In this document: piece by piece, positions 1 through 6,633 of the stretch
Layout: the number at the start of each line of letters is the position of its first letter
Position numbering within the stretch: the stretch's first letter is position 1
Origin: Burkholderiales bacterium
Lineage (GTDB): Bacteria; Pseudomonadota; Gammaproteobacteria; Burkholderiales; Usitatibacteraceae
Direction of reading: 5' to 3'
DNA length: 13,567 nucleotides
Assembly: GCA_014378085.1 (NCBI GenBank)
Contig: JACMOJ010000358.1
Coordinates: 1 to 13,567 of the forward strand
The notes under the pieces: model-generated
What the model was told of the DNA's origin: nothing
Seen by the model: only the letters and a program-made list of their open reading frames with translations
The model's database searches: none
Program-made: the position numbers and the translations under genes

Positions 1-1317
1 ACGTTTGATGTATTGCCCGCTGGCGATATAGGGCTTGGAGGTGAATCGCCCCCCGTTGGCATACAGCGCCATGCCCGCCACATTGGGCAACTCCACCCAC
101 TCCACCGCATCAACATACCCCGCGAGGTACCAGTCTTCAATTTCGTTTGGCGCCACTTCGGCCATGAGCCCAAAAATGCCCGTCACCATCAGCCGCTGGA
201 TGTGATGGGCGTAACCGTACTTCAGCGTTTGCCCAACCGTGTCACGCATACAGTTCATGTGGGTCTCACCCGTCCAGTACCAAGCGGGCAATTTGCGGCT
301 GTGTTTGAAATGATTCGCCTCGCGCATGCCGGGCATATCCAACCAGTACATGCCGCGAATAAACTCCCGCCAACCGAGCACCTGCCGCACAAATCCTTCG
401 ACGGCCTCAATCGGCGCACGACCATCTTCATATGCGGTGATCGCAGCAGCAATTACCTCACGCGGATCGAGCAATTTCACATTCAGCGCGGCGGAAATAT
501 GTGAGTGGTACAAAAAGGGCTCATTGGTCCACATCGCGTCCTGATATTGACCAAACGCTGCCAGCCGTTCATCGACAAACCCGTGCAACGCACGTATCGC
601 ATCTTGCCGCGTGACGGGCCACGCAAACTCTTCGATGGCTCCGGGATGATCCGCGAAGTGTGCTTCAACGTCCTTGATGACATTTTTGGTAATCGCATCC
701 GGCGCCACCCGCAATGTCGCAGGAACGTCTTTCGGCCCGCCCTTTGGAAACGCGCCGCGATTTTCGGCGTCGAAGTTCCAACGCCCCTGTAACGGCTGAT
801 CTCCATCCCCGTCCATCATGACGCTATACCGCCTGCGCATCATTCGATAGAAATACTCCAAGCGCATTTGCTTGTAACCCTTGGCCCATGCCGAAAACTC
901 GACCCGTGAACACATGAAGTGGCGGTCTTCACGCATCACCAGATTCACTTTGTTCGCTTTGGCAAAGGCGCGTAATTGTTGCTCAATCCGCCAGTCGCCC
1001 GGTTCAACCATGACAACTTTTTCCGGCTTATGCTGTTTCACCGCGTCTGTCAGCACATCAACTAGCGACAAAAGCTTGTGTTCACCGATGGCTCGGTAGT
1101 CGACTGTCAGCTTTTTCGCGCGGAGTGATTCTGCAAAATGACGCATTGCCGAAAAGAAAAACGTGGTGCGCGGTTTGGCAGACCAGACATGGGTGGATTC
1201 TTCTGGCACTTCCGCCATCAGCACAACATCTTGATCCAGCGCGATGTCTGCTAGCGCGGCGGAGTCAAGGTTAAGTTGATCTCCCAGCACAAAGATTAGA
1301 TTTCGATTTTTACGCAT
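1..1317 (-). CDS. Photolyase-related Fe-S flavoprotein (DPRP / PhrB-like family), C-terminus cut by window edge
   Basis: The frame is open from an ATG at 1317 to base 1 (439 codons, no stop), so the last part of the protein lies outside the window. The N-terminus (RNLIFVLGDQLNLDS) and the later motifs DRHFMCSR, WNFDAENR (residues 180-187), GWREFIRGMYW (from 315), YAHHIQRLMVTGIFGL and SKPYIASGQYIKR are those of the deoxyribodipyrimidine-photolyase-related family, which includes PhrB-type (6-4) photolyases that bind FAD and a 4Fe-4S cluster. Cys356 in the HMNCM stretch matches the position of the first cluster cysteine of that family; the other three would lie past the edge. The likely role is light-driven repair of UV-damaged DNA, or a cryptochrome-like sensor. 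It is the last visible gene of a leftward operon, six bases after the DUF2256 stop, with AAAGG just before the start. Whether it repairs DNA cannot be read from this part. Confidence 0.93.
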   Translation of the reverse strand, partial: MRKNRNLIFVLGDQLNLDSAALADIALDQDVVLMAEVPEESTHVWSAKPRTTFFFSAMRHFAESLRAKKLTVDYRAIGEHKLLSLVDVLTDAVKQHKPEKVVMVEPGDWRIEQQLRAFAKANKVNLVMREDRHFMCSRVEFSAWAKGYKQMRLEYFYRMMRRRYSVMMDGDGDQPLQGRWNFDAENRGAFPKGGPKDVPATLRVAPDAITKNVIKDVEAHFADHPGAIEEFAWPVTRQDAIRALHGFVDERLAAFGQYQDAMWTNEPFLYHSHISAALNVKLLDPREVIAAAITAYEDGRAPIEAVEGFVRQVLGWREFIRGMYWLDMPGMREANHFKHSRKLPAWYWTGETHMNCMRDTVGQTLKYGYAHHIQRLMVTGIFGLMAEVAPNEIEDWYLAGYVDAVEWVELPNVAGMALYANGGRFTSKPYIASGQYIKR

Positions 1318-1323
1318 GTACCT

Positions 1324-1506
1324 TTACTGATTAGATTTATTCGTACATACACTTGCCGCCGCTCCTTGGCGACGGCAACGCTCAGAACAGTACTTCACAC
1401 TTTCCCAATTTTTTTCCCACGACTTGCGCCACACCATCGGTTTACCGCAGGCGACGCACGGCTTGCTCGGCAGGTACGACTTGTTACCTTTGAAATTTGC
1501 AGTCAT
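1324..1506 (-). CDS. DUF2256 family small protein with Cys-pair zinc-ribbon-like motif
   Basis: This is a 60-residue protein. The block KGNKSYLPSKPCVACGKPM followed by WRKSWEKNWESVKYCSERCR is the signature of the DUF2256 family. Four cysteines, in CxxC and CSERC spacing, suggest a small metal-binding ribbon; this is inferred from spacing and not proven. Its ATG overlaps the TGA of the upstream sua5-type gene in an ATGA arrangement, so translation is probably coupled, and the photolyase-related gene starts six bases after its stop. From general knowledge, DUF2256 genes are often found next to photolyase/cryptochrome-related genes, so a helper role for that flavoprotein is a fair guess. No biochemical function is known to me. 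The C-terminal tail (about residues 48-60) looks non-conserved. Confidence 0.9.
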   Translation of the reverse strand: MTANFKGNKSYLPSKPCVACGKPMVWRKSWEKNWESVKYCSERCRRQGAAASVCTNKSNQ

Positions 1507-2606
1507 GGCCGTTTACCCGCGCCAACGGCAGCGCGTGACAAACGGTCGTTGACGGCGTCCCACGCCGCGTCCGATGGCGGCGCTTCAACAATAATCATTG
1601 AGGTGCCCGCGGCGTCCAGGGTCCGAAGGCTGGCGTACAGATCGCGGGCATAGTCCTCTACCTGCTTCGGTGCCTGCAACCAGATCAGCGGTCGCAGGTG
1701 GCGCACACCAATACCGACTGGCGAAGGCGCTGTTTTTGGCTTCGCGGCAAAGGCGAGCACGGCGACGCGTTTTGCCGCGGCCAACATTGCGTCGACTTCG
1801 ACAACAAGCGCGGCTGCGGTCAATAACTGTAGCGGCGTGCGCGGCGCGTAGTGCGCGGCAAGATCGCCAGAGACGCGCGGCATCACGCCGTTGGCGAGCT
1901 GGACAGCTTCGCGCGATTTTGGCATTACACCAATCACACGCGCAATGTCCTCTGCGGATACCGCACCGGGTCGCAGTAGCACCGGCTCTTTGCCCGACAA
2001 ATCTAGGATTGTGGATTCAATCCCCACATCACACGCCCCACCATCGAGCAACGTAATTCGCTTTTTAACGGCGACTGTTTTGTCCGCATTTATTAATTCG
2101 CCAAACTCACTGATGACGTGCGCCGCGGTGGTCGGTGAGACATGGCCAAACCGATTAGCCGAGGGTGCGGCAACAATCCCGCTGCCGTGTTTGGCAAACG
2201 CATCAAGCAGCGCCTGTGCGACTGGGTGTGCGGGGCAGCGCAGGCCCACCGTGTTTTGCCCGCCGGTCACGACATCAGGAATCGCGTCGGTCTTTTTTAG
2301 GATGAGTGTCAGAGGACCGGGCCAGAATGCCGCAATTAACGGCGCGACGTGGCTCGGAAGACGCTTTGCCCAGCGGCTGAGGTCGTCGCCTTTGCGCACG
2401 TGTACAATCAGCGGGTGGTCCGCCGGCCTGCCTTTTGCGGCAAATATGCGTTTGACGGCGGCCTCGTTGGTCGCGTCCGCCGCGAGGCCGTACACCGTTT
2501 CGGTTGGCATAACGACAAGCTCGCCAAGGGTCAAGGCGTTGGCGGCTTCGGTGATTTGCTTTTTGGTAGGCACGCCACATTTTGCCGGAACTTTATCGCC
2601 CCCCAC
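1503..2606 (-). CDS. L-threonylcarbamoyladenylate synthase, Sua5/YrdC/YciO/YwlC type
   Basis: This enzyme makes threonylcarbamoyl-AMP from threonine, bicarbonate and ATP, the first step of t6A formation at A37 of ANN-decoding tRNAs, in the cytoplasm. The YrdC domain is at about residues 18-210, with MPTETVYGLAADA (33-45), KGRPADHPLIVHV (58-70), PGPLTLIL (96-103), GLRCPAHP and APSAN (147-151). A second domain of about 130 residues follows, joined by a linker with DLAAHYAPRTP, which marks the longer Sua5 architecture (367 residues) rather than the short TsaC type. The first codon chosen is GTG at 2606; a second GTG at codon 12 is possible, and no strong Shine-Dalgarno decides between them. It heads a leftward operon with DUF2256 and a photolyase-related gene and is divergent from dusA, another tRNA-modification gene. 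An 11-bp-periodic repeat lies just upstream of the start. Confidence 0.95.
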   Translation of the reverse strand: MGGDKVPAKCGVPTKKQITEAANALTLGELVVMPTETVYGLAADATNEAAVKRIFAAKGRPADHPLIVHVRKGDDLSRWAKRLPSHVAPLIAAFWPGPLTLILKKTDAIPDVVTGGQNTVGLRCPAHPVAQALLDAFAKHGSGIVAAPSANRFGHVSPTTAAHVISEFGELINADKTVAVKKRITLLDGGACDVGIESTILDLSGKEPVLLRPGAVSAEDIARVIGVMPKSREAVQLANGVMPRVSGDLAAHYAPRTPLQLLTAAALVVEVDAMLAAAKRVAVLAFAAKPKTAPSPVGIGVRHLRPLIWLQAPKQVEDYARDLYASLRTLDAAGTSMIIVEAPPSDAAWDAVNDRLSRAAVGAGKRP

Positions 2607-2620
2607 CGCTTGTTCTCGGT

Positions 2621-2675
2621 AACTTGGTGCTAAGTTGTTGCGAAGTTGTTGGTAAGTTCGCGCTAAGTTGTCATG
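2621..2675. repeat. Five degenerate 11-bp tandem units between sua5-type gene and dusA
   Basis: Five consecutive 11-bp units begin at 2621, 2632, 2643, 2654 and 2665. Each starts with AAGTT (AACTT in the first), and units 2 and 3 are nearly identical (AAGTTGTTGCG and AAGTTGTTGGT). On the minus strand the units read AACTTAGCGCG, AACTTACCAAC, AACTTCGCAAC and so on. The array occupies most of the 91-bp space between the two divergent starts and ends 14 bases before the GTG of the sua5-type gene. It resembles the larger 11-bp array at 11910-12030. Its function is unknown; an operator set, a DNA-shape element or a minisatellite are all possible. Confidence 0.75.
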
Positions 2676-2697
2676 ACACCGCTAAAATGACCGAATC

Positions 2698-3663
2698 ATG
2701 TCAACTGTCACCAGTCCTTGGCGTCTCTCCGTCGCACCGATGATGGACTGGACCGACCGCCACTGCCGTTACTTCCACCGGTTACTGACCAAACAAGCCC
2801 GCCTTTACACCGAGATGATGACCACCGGCGCGCTAATCCACGGCGACCGTCCGCGTCATCTCAATTTCAACGGGGAAGAACATCCGGTGGCGCTGCAACT
2901 CGGCGGCAGCGATGCAGCGGATCTGGCCACCTGCGCCAAACTGGGACAAGACTGGGGCTATGACGAAATTAATTTGAATTGTGGCTGCCCTTCCGAACGC
3001 GTCCAGCGCGGGAGTTTTGGTGCGTGCCTGATGGCTGAGCCGAAACTCGTTGCCGACTGTGTGAAGGCGATGGTTGATGCAACGACGATCCCGATTACCG
3101 TAAAACATCGTATTGGAATCGATGCGGTGGCCGAATATGGTTTTGTGCGCGATTTTGTCGGCACCATTGCCGATGCAGGATGCAACGTCTTCATCGCCCA
3201 TGCCAGAAACGCTATCTTGAAGGGATTGAGCCCGAAAGAAAACCGCGAGATTCCGCCGCTGAAATACGACTACGTGTACCAACTCAAACGCGACTTTCCG
3301 CATTTGACCATCGTGATAAACGGTGGCGTGGCAACCACGACAGAAATCCATGCGCATCTCGAACACGTGGACGGCGTGATGATCGGGCGCGAGGCGTACC
3401 ACAACCCCTACTGGCTATCGACTTGGGACCACGCCTTCTTTAACGCGCAGATGTCATTCTGCGAACGCGAAGATATTGAAGCCGAGATGGAGGACTACAT
3501 TTCAGCGCAGATTGCAAAGGACGCCGGGTTTCATGCCCACAACGTCCGCCGCCATATGGTGGGGCTGTACAAAGGGTTGCCAGGTGCACGCGCCTGGCGG
3601 CGAAAAATTACCGGCAACACCATCGAACGCGTTGCCCAAACACTTGCCGCAATGGAGGGATAA
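2698..3663 (+). CDS. dusA: tRNA-dihydrouridine(20/20a) synthase DusA
   Basis: This FMN-dependent enzyme reduces uridine 20/20a in the tRNA D-loop using NADPH, in the cytoplasm. The 321-residue protein has the expected length and all the family blocks: SVAPMMDWTDRHCRYFHRLL (11-30), YTEMMTTGALIHGD, HPVALQLGGSD, INLNCGCPSERVQRGSFGA (91-109) with the conserved catalytic Cys97 in the GCP motif, TVKHRIGID, HARNAILKGLSPKENREIPP and INGGVATTTE, then GVMIGREAYHNPY, typical of DusA rather than DusB or DusC. The C-terminal helical domain includes NVRRHMVGLYKGLPGARAWR. The ATG at 2698 places the first motif at the usual distance; no strong ribosome-binding site precedes it. It is divergent from the sua5-type gene and followed closely by an amidotransferase gene. 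Confidence 0.97.
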   Translation: MSTVTSPWRLSVAPMMDWTDRHCRYFHRLLTKQARLYTEMMTTGALIHGDRPRHLNFNGEEHPVALQLGGSDAADLATCAKLGQDWGYDEINLNCGCPSERVQRGSFGACLMAEPKLVADCVKAMVDATTIPITVKHRIGIDAVAEYGFVRDFVGTIADAGCNVFIAHARNAILKGLSPKENREIPPLKYDYVYQLKRDFPHLTIVINGGVATTTEIHAHLEHVDGVMIGREAYHNPYWLSTWDHAFFNAQMSFCEREDIEAEMEDYISAQIAKDAGFHAHNVRRHMVGLYKGLPGARAWRRKITGNTIERVAQTLAAMEG

Positions 3664-3688
3664 ACATATGAAACAGACCACGCCATGA
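3654..3688 (+). promoter_or_regulatory. Strong Shine-Dalgarno plus six-codon mini-ORF overlapping the amidotransferase start
   Basis: GGAGG at 3654-3658 lies nine bases before an ATG at 3668. That ATG opens a six-codon frame (MKQTTP) whose TGA at 3686-3688 overlaps the ATG of the amidotransferase gene (3685-3687) as ATGA. The two ATGs differ by 17 bases, so they are in different frames. The amidotransferase ATG itself has no recognisable Shine-Dalgarno. The simplest reading is initiation on the mini-ORF followed by reinitiation on the main gene. The GGAGG also lies inside the last codons of dusA, so dusA translation passes over it. Confidence 0.55.
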
Positions 3689-4404
3689 AACCTGTCGCGA
3701 TTTTTCGTTTTTCGCCGGGTGAGGGAGCAGGATACTTCCAGACATTCTTGGAGTCTCGCCATATTCCGTGGCAGCTGTTTCAAGTGGATCACGGTGTCCA
3801 TGTGCCGGCGACTGCCAATGAATTCTCGGGCTTTGCTTTCATGGGCGGCCCCATGAGTGTGAACGATCCTCTACCGTGGATTCCGCATGTGCTTAAGCTA
3901 ATCCGTTTAGCCATCACCGAACAGAAACCGTGCCTCGGCCACTGTCTCGGCGGGCAACTAATATCAAAGGCGCTTGGCGGTGTGGTGACCAAGAATCCGG
4001 TGAAGGAGATCGGTTGGAACCCGATTCGTATCGACGACAACGACGTGTCGCGCCGCTGGTTGGGCGATGACATGGTCAACAATCGTGACTTCATTACCTT
4101 CCAGTGGCATGGCGAGACGTTCACCATTCCAGAAGGCGCAACCCGAATTGTGACCGGCGACGCCTGCGCCAATCAAGCCTACGTTATCGGCAACTCGCTA
4201 GGCATGCAATGCCACGTGGAGATGACGCAGAAAATGATTCAGACGTGGTGTCGTGATTGGGACAAGGAACACGTTGACCCGCAGCTGCCCAGCGTGCAAA
4301 CGCCCGACGAAATCATGGAGGAGATGCGCGATAACCTTGTGCTGCTGAAACAAATTGCCGACCGACTCTACGGCCAGTGGTGTGAAGGTCTTGCGAAGGA
4401 CTAA
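3685..4404 (+). CDS. Class I glutamine amidotransferase-like protein (GMP-synthase GATase-like)
   Basis: This is a stand-alone class I (triad) glutamine amidotransferase domain of 239 residues. The nucleophile motif is LGHCLGGQL with Cys87, and the His-Glu pair is in MQCHVEMT (His177, Glu179). [10 protein letters not shown] (52-61) and the block around [14 protein letters not shown] (139-152) are typical of the GMP-synthase-like, COG0518-type stand-alone proteins. Such proteins release ammonia from glutamine or act on gamma-glutamyl compounds; the acceptor here is unknown, because no synthetase partner is fused or adjacent. The gene follows dusA by 21 bases and is probably co-transcribed with it. 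Its start has no Shine-Dalgarno of its own and overlaps a six-codon mini-ORF. Its stop (TAA, 4402-4404) overlaps the stop of the convergent yajQ gene. Confidence 0.9.
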   Translation: MKPVAIFRFSPGEGAGYFQTFLESRHIPWQLFQVDHGVHVPATANEFSGFAFMGGPMSVNDPLPWIPHVLKLIRLAITEQKPCLGHCLGGQLISKALGGVVTKNPVKEIGWNPIRIDDNDVSRRWLGDDMVNNRDFITFQWHGETFTIPEGATRIVTGDACANQAYVIGNSLGMQCHVEMTQKMIQTWCRDWDKEHVDPQLPSVQTPDEIMEEMRDNLVLLKQIADRLYGQWCEGLAKD

Positions 4405-4886
4405 TCGCGGAAATTCTCGAACTGCAACGGCACTTCATCAATGTTGGATTTGCAGAGCGCCATCGCCGCCTGTAGGTCGTCGCGTTTGGCGCCGGTGACA
4501 CGCACCGTCTCGCCTTGTATCGCCGCCGTGACCTTTAGCTTGGAATCTTTGACGAGCCGCTGAATTTTCTTGCCGAGCTCGGTCTCAATGCCATTCTTCA
4601 CATTGATGATCTGTTTGACTTTGTCGCCGCCGATTTTTTCTTTTGGTTTCTCGTCCAACAGGCGTACGTCCACTTGACGTTTCGCCATCTTGTTCAACAT
4701 GACGTCCTTGACTTGACTCAGCTTGAAATCATCATCGGCGTAGAGCGTCAGTTCCAACTCCTTTTGCTCGACGCGGGCGTCCGAACCTTTGAAGTCAAAT
4801 CGATTGCTAACTTCCTTGTTGGTTTGTTCAATCGCATTTTTGAGCTCAACCTTGTTTGCTTCGCAAACGATATCAAATGAGGGCAT
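4401..4886 (-). CDS. yajQ: YajQ family nucleotide-binding protein (c-di-GMP-binding in some species)
   Basis: The 161-residue length matches the family (about 160-165). The start [19 protein letters not shown], the block [15 protein letters not shown], the middle part [18 protein letters not shown] and the end LQFENFRD are diagnostic of YajQ. The protein has two RNA-binding-like ferredoxin folds; homologues in Xanthomonas and Pseudomonas bind cyclic di-GMP and influence transcription, while other members are described only as nucleotide-binding. The role here is inferred from the family. It lies downstream of argG on the same strand, separated by 138 bases that contain a long hairpin, and is convergent with the amidotransferase gene, the two stops overlapping by three bases (4402-4404). 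Confidence 0.96.
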   Translation of the reverse strand: MPSFDIVCEANKVELKNAIEQTNKEVSNRFDFKGSDARVEQKELELTLYADDDFKLSQVKDVMLNKMAKRQVDVRLLDEKPKEKIGGDKVKQIINVKNGIETELGKKIQRLVKDSKLKVTAAIQGETVRVTGAKRDDLQAAMALCKSNIDEVPLQFENFRD

Positions 4887-4923
4887 GGGTTTTCTCGAAG
4901 TGGGGGCAAAAAATCAAAAGCGA

Positions 4924-5019
4924 TGGAACTGCGGATGAACGCGGATAGTGTCAAAAGCAAAAGTCAATCAATGTAATTTGGTTTTTATCTGCATTCATCC
5001 GCGTTCATCTGCGGTTCCA
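4924..5019. repeat. Long inverted repeat of 23-bp arms with ATCYGCRTTC-type 10-bp subrepeats
   Basis: The arms at 4924-4946 and 4997-5019 are inverted copies over 23 bases with two differences; on a plus-strand transcript both differences would form G-U pairs, on a minus-strand transcript they would be A-C mismatches. The spacer is 50 bases. The right side (4988-5019) shows near-repeats of a 10-bp unit (ATCTGCATTC, ATCCGCGTTC, ATCTGCGGTTC), and the left arm has GCGGATGAAC followed by GCGGAT. This GCGGATGAACGCGGAT-type sequence resembles widely dispersed intergenic palindromic repeats of environmental bacteria. It lies five bases after the argG stop and could end or protect the argG transcript. 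There is no clear T-run. Confidence 0.8.
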
Positions 5020-5024
5020 GAAAC

Positions 5025-6383
5025 TTACTTCTTCTTTCTACCTGCGGCTTTGTTTGCCGCGATTCGCAAACGAAGCGCATTGAGCTTGATGAAGCCGCCG
5101 GCATCTGCTTGATTGTAGGCGCCACCGTCGTCGTCAAAGGTAGAGATAGTCTGGTCGAACAACGAGTCTGTTTTGGACTCGCGGCCAACACACATCACCG
5201 TCCCCTTGTAGAGCTTCAGCTTGACCGTACCGTTCACGGTCGCCTGCGACTGATCGATCAGCGATTGCAATAGCTCTCGCTCGGGCGAGAACCAATAACC
5301 GTTGTAGATCATGCGACCGTAACGCGGCATTAAGTCATCTTTCAACGACAACACTTCGCGATCCATCGTAATGGATTCAATGGCTCGGTGGGCGCGTAGC
5401 ATGATGGTGCCGCCCGGCGTTTCGTAACAACCGCGCGACTTCATGCCGACGTAACGGTTCTCGACCATATCGAGGCGGCCGATCCCGTGTTTACCGCCAA
5501 CACGGTTCAGCTCGGTCAACACTTTTGCGGGCGAGAGCTTCTTGCCGTTGATGGCAACAATGTCGCCTTTTGCATAGCTCAGCTCGATGTACTCGGGCTT
5601 ATTAGGCGCTTTTTCCGGCGACGCTGTGATGCGCCACATGCTCTCTTCGGGCTCGTAATTCGGATCTTCAAGGATGCCGCCTTCGTAGGAAATATGGAGC
5701 AGGTTTGCGTCCATCGAGTATGGCGCTCCACCTCCGCGTTTGCCGACCACGCGTTTCTTAAAGTCCACCGGGATTTTATTTTTATCGGCGTAGGCAAGCA
5801 GCTTTTCGCGCGACAACAAATCCCATTCGCGCCACGGCGCGATGATCTTTACGTTTGGCATCAACGCATAGGCGCCGAGTTCGAATCGAACCTGGTCATT
5901 TCCTTTGCCGGTTGCCCCATGCGAAATCGCATCCGCCCCAGTCTTACGCGCGATCGAAATGAGCTGCTTGGCGATCAATGGGCGGGCGATGGATGTGCCC
6001 AGCAAGTATTCACCTTCATAAACAGTGTTGGCGCGAAACATCGGGAACACGAAGTCGCGCACAAACTCCTCTCGCAGGTCTTCGATGAAGATATGTTCCT
6101 TCTTGATCCCCATCGCAAGCGCTTTTTTTCGCGCTGGCTCAACCTCTTCACCTTGGCCGATATCGGCGGTAAAGGTGACGACTTCGCACTGATATTCGTC
6201 TTGCAGCCACTTCAGGATGACAGATGTGTCCAGCCCACCGGAGTAGGCCAACACCACACGTTTAGGTTTTTCACCGGACTCGCCGGTGGATTTGACGGCT
6301 GCTTTCTTCGCAACCTTTCGGGTGTTGGACTTGGCAAGTCTGCTGGGTTTGGAATTGGCAAGTTCGCCGATGGCTTCGCTCAT
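5025..6383 (-). CDS. argG: Argininosuccinate synthase ArgG
   Basis: ArgG joins citrulline and aspartate with ATP to give argininosuccinate, the penultimate step of arginine synthesis, in the cytoplasm. The PP-loop SGGLDTS is at residues 48-54. [13 protein letters not shown], the [12 protein letters not shown] stretch, [20 protein letters not shown] and the APWREWDL region are typical, as is the late [12 protein letters not shown] block. At 452 residues it is longer than the usual 400 or so because about 42 lysine-rich residues precede VVLAYSGG; no internal Met gives the usual short start. The C-terminus is also basic (AAGRKKK). The ATG at 6383 has AGAG upstream at suitable spacing. Upstream lie a candidate promoter and an exported protein gene; yajQ is downstream. 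Confidence 0.97.
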   Translation of the reverse strand: MSEAIGELANSKPSRLAKSNTRKVAKKAAVKSTGESGEKPKRVVLAYSGGLDTSVILKWLQDEYQCEVVTFTADIGQGEEVEPARKKALAMGIKKEHIFIEDLREEFVRDFVFPMFRANTVYEGEYLLGTSIARPLIAKQLISIARKTGADAISHGATGKGNDQVRFELGAYALMPNVKIIAPWREWDLLSREKLLAYADKNKIPVDFKKRVVGKRGGGAPYSMDANLLHISYEGGILEDPNYEPEESMWRITASPEKAPNKPEYIELSYAKGDIVAINGKKLSPAKVLTELNRVGGKHGIGRLDMVENRYVGMKSRGCYETPGGTIMLRAHRAIESITMDREVLSLKDDLMPRYGRMIYNGYWFSPERELLQSLIDQSQATVNGTVKLKLYKGTVMCVGRESKTDSLFDQTISTFDDDGGAYNQADAGGFIKLNALRLRIAANKAAGRKKK

Positions 6384-6633
6384 TTATGGAATCTCTTTAG
6401 TGTGCGCACCTGTTCCGCCAAATATGCAAGTGCACAAATCGGCTGGAAAGGTCACCGTTCGCGGTGTAAGCCCCTGATGGCGCTGCAGCAGTCTTAACGG
6501 GATCGCGCTCGTGCTAGCCAGCCGCCAGCACGATGAAATTATACGACGATGGGGTGTCGCGAACAGTATGGCGCGGTCACATCCACCCCCACCCCGAACA
6601 CAAGGTAACCGAGATGGATGAAGATAACGCCAA
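6384..6633. other. Intergenic region upstream of argG (250 bp)
   Basis: No convincing gene is seen. The part next to argG holds a candidate promoter (separate entry) and, at 6398-6409, TAGTGTGCGCAC, which also occurs in near-identical form upstream of argD (9965-9978). A 7-bp inverted repeat, TCGTGCT at 6509-6515 and AGCACGA at 6527-6533, could form a weak hairpin after the stop of the exported-protein gene, but there is no T-run to call it a terminator. The rest (about 6534-6633) shows nothing recognisable. Confidence 0.5.
6421..6449 (-). promoter_or_regulatory. Candidate sigma-70-like promoter of argG with GTGCAC element in the spacer
   Basis: On the minus strand TTTCCA (6444-6449) and CATATT (6421-6426) are 17 bases apart; each matches four of six consensus positions. 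The spacer contains TTTGTGCACTTG, centred on GTGCAC (6430-6435). The expected transcript start is about 30 bases before the argG ATG. The fit is moderate; the main support is the parallel layout at argD. Confidence 0.35.

Noticed and set aside
2683..2688. TAAAAT as -10 of dusA
   Set aside because: The only TTGTCA-like -35 is nine bases away, too short; no partner at normal spacing.
2699..2704. Perfect minus-strand TTGACA as -35 of the sua5-type gene
   Set aside because: No acceptable -10 occurs 16-18 bases downstream, and the hexamer lies in the first codons of dusA.
5487..6497. Long plus-strand open frame (336 codons) opposite argG
   Set aside because: It is antisense to a certain argG gene with all motifs intact; the translation shows no family features.
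6509..6533. Terminator for the exported-protein gene
   Set aside because: The 7-bp inverted repeat has no T-run on the minus strand and lies about 100 bases beyond the stop codon.
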